This document shows, piece after piece, positions 6,500 through 7,068 of a stretch of 7,068 nucleotides of DNA; position 1 is the first letter of the stretch, and the number at the start of each line of letters is the position of its first letter. This DNA is from an uncultured bacterium. Lineage in GTDB: Bacteria > Patescibacteriota > Minisyncoccia > Phycocordibacterales > UBA5272. The notes below the pieces were generated by a model. That model did no database searches. It was given only the letters and a program-made list of their open reading frames with translations, and had not been told where the DNA came from. A program made the translations under genes and the position numbers. The stretch is taken from the NCBI GenBank assembly GCA_903834855.1, contig CAILKS010000043.1, positions 1 through 7,068 on the forward strand, written 5' to 3'.

Positions 6500-7068
6500 A
6501 TGCCAAATAATAGTAAAAAAGTAGTAACGCGATTTGCACCATCACCAACAGGCTTTATGCATGTAGGCGGTATTCGTACTGCTCTTTATGCGTGGGCTTG
6601 GGCTAGAAAAAATAATGGTATTTTTATTCTTCGTATTGAAGATACAGACAAGGCGAGAGAGGTGGAAGGTTCTATTCCACACATAATAGAGTCCTTAAAA
6701 TGGCTCGGTATAAACTGGGATGAAGGAATAGATATTGGTGGAAAACACTCACCTTACCTTCAATCAAAACGATTGGATTCATATCAAAAGTATGCACAAA
6801 TTTTAATAGAAAAAGGATATGCATATCCAGATCCTTTCACAGAGGAAGAAGTCTCCGCTTTTCGAGCACAGGCTGAATTGGAAAAACGTGCATTCCTTTA
6901 CAGAGATCACAGACCTGATACAACGTTAGTTTGGGACGGTAAAAGTCCTCTTCGCTTTAAAGTTACTGAGATAAAAAGTTATAAATGGACTGATGCCGTA
7001 AGAGGGGAATTAACAGCAGGGGAGGAGGCACTGGATGATTTTATTTTAATAAAAAGTGATGGCTATCC
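6500..7068 (+). CDS. gltX: Glutamyl-tRNA synthetase, 3'-partial
   Basis: GluRS is a class Ic aminoacyl-tRNA synthetase that charges tRNA with glutamate in the cytoplasm. The first 189 residues are visible and the frame is open at the right edge. The N-terminal signature TRFAPSPTGFMHVGG (10-24) contains the HIGH-type ATP motif as HVGG (21-24), followed by RTALYAW. LRIEDTD (44-50) is the conserved Glu-binding strand, and FILIKSDGY near the edge precedes the usual PTYH region. The KMSKR loop and the anticodon-binding domain lie outside. At Y109-T114 the sequence is YPDPFT, where zinc-containing GluRS have Cys residues, so this one appears to lack that zinc site. The ATG follows the murG stop by three bases and lies in the same frame; an upstream start is excluded by that stop. 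No Shine-Dalgarno site. Whether it also charges tRNA-Gln (with GatCAB repair) cannot be judged from this part. Confidence 0.95.
   Translation, partial: MPNNSKKVVTRFAPSPTGFMHVGGIRTALYAWAWARKNNGIFILRIEDTDKAREVEGSIPHIIESLKWLGINWDEGIDIGGKHSPYLQSKRLDSYQKYAQILIEKGYAYPDPFTEEEVSAFRAQAELEKRAFLYRDHRPDTTLVWDGKSPLRFKVTEIKSYKWTDAVRGELTAGEEALDDFILIKSDGY

Overview
The window is a compact, A/T-rich bacterial segment with seven genes, all on the + strand, and no tRNA, rRNA, CRISPR array or transposase. The code is the standard bacterial one: TGA is a genuine stop at the end of ftsW, overlapped by the murG start. The genes are ordinary housekeeping families, but their sequences are divergent in a lineage-like way. 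MraY has a Glu where the Mg-binding Asp is expected, FtsW carries GDSIF and SHGGT motif variants, MurG carries HESDTVPG, and ScpB is shortened. Shine-Dalgarno sequences are almost absent. Together with the short intergenic spaces, this suggests a member of the Candidate Phyla Radiation (Patescibacteria, Parcubacteria/Paceibacteria-like). That assignment is inference; no ribosomal marker lies in the window.

Layout. Bases 3-833 are the C-terminal part of a family 18 glycoside hydrolase whose 5' end lies outside the window. Bases 833-930 hold a 4+4 heptamer array arranged as a large imperfect inverted repeat, and the hydrolase stop codon lies at its edge. Bases 939-2186 encode scpA and scpB, the partner subunits of SMC condensin. 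Two bases later comes a membrane-anchored S11-family D-Ala-D-Ala carboxypeptidase (2189-3112). A 103-base gap with a plausible extended -10 promoter separates it from mraY-ftsW-murG (3216-6496), a tightly packed fragment of the division and cell-wall cluster. Three bases after murG starts gltX (glutamyl-tRNA synthetase), which runs off the right edge.

How the genes fit together. MraY makes lipid I, MurG converts it to lipid II, FtsW polymerises lipid II at the septum, and the S11 enzyme trims peptide stems. The GH18 protein may act on cell-surface glycans. ScpAB links chromosome segregation to this growth and division block.

I looked for a novel system and do not see one. The points most worth a second look are the heptamer inverted repeat, the altered active-site signatures of MraY, and the pattern of -10-like boxes placed just upstream of genes without Shine-Dalgarno sites.
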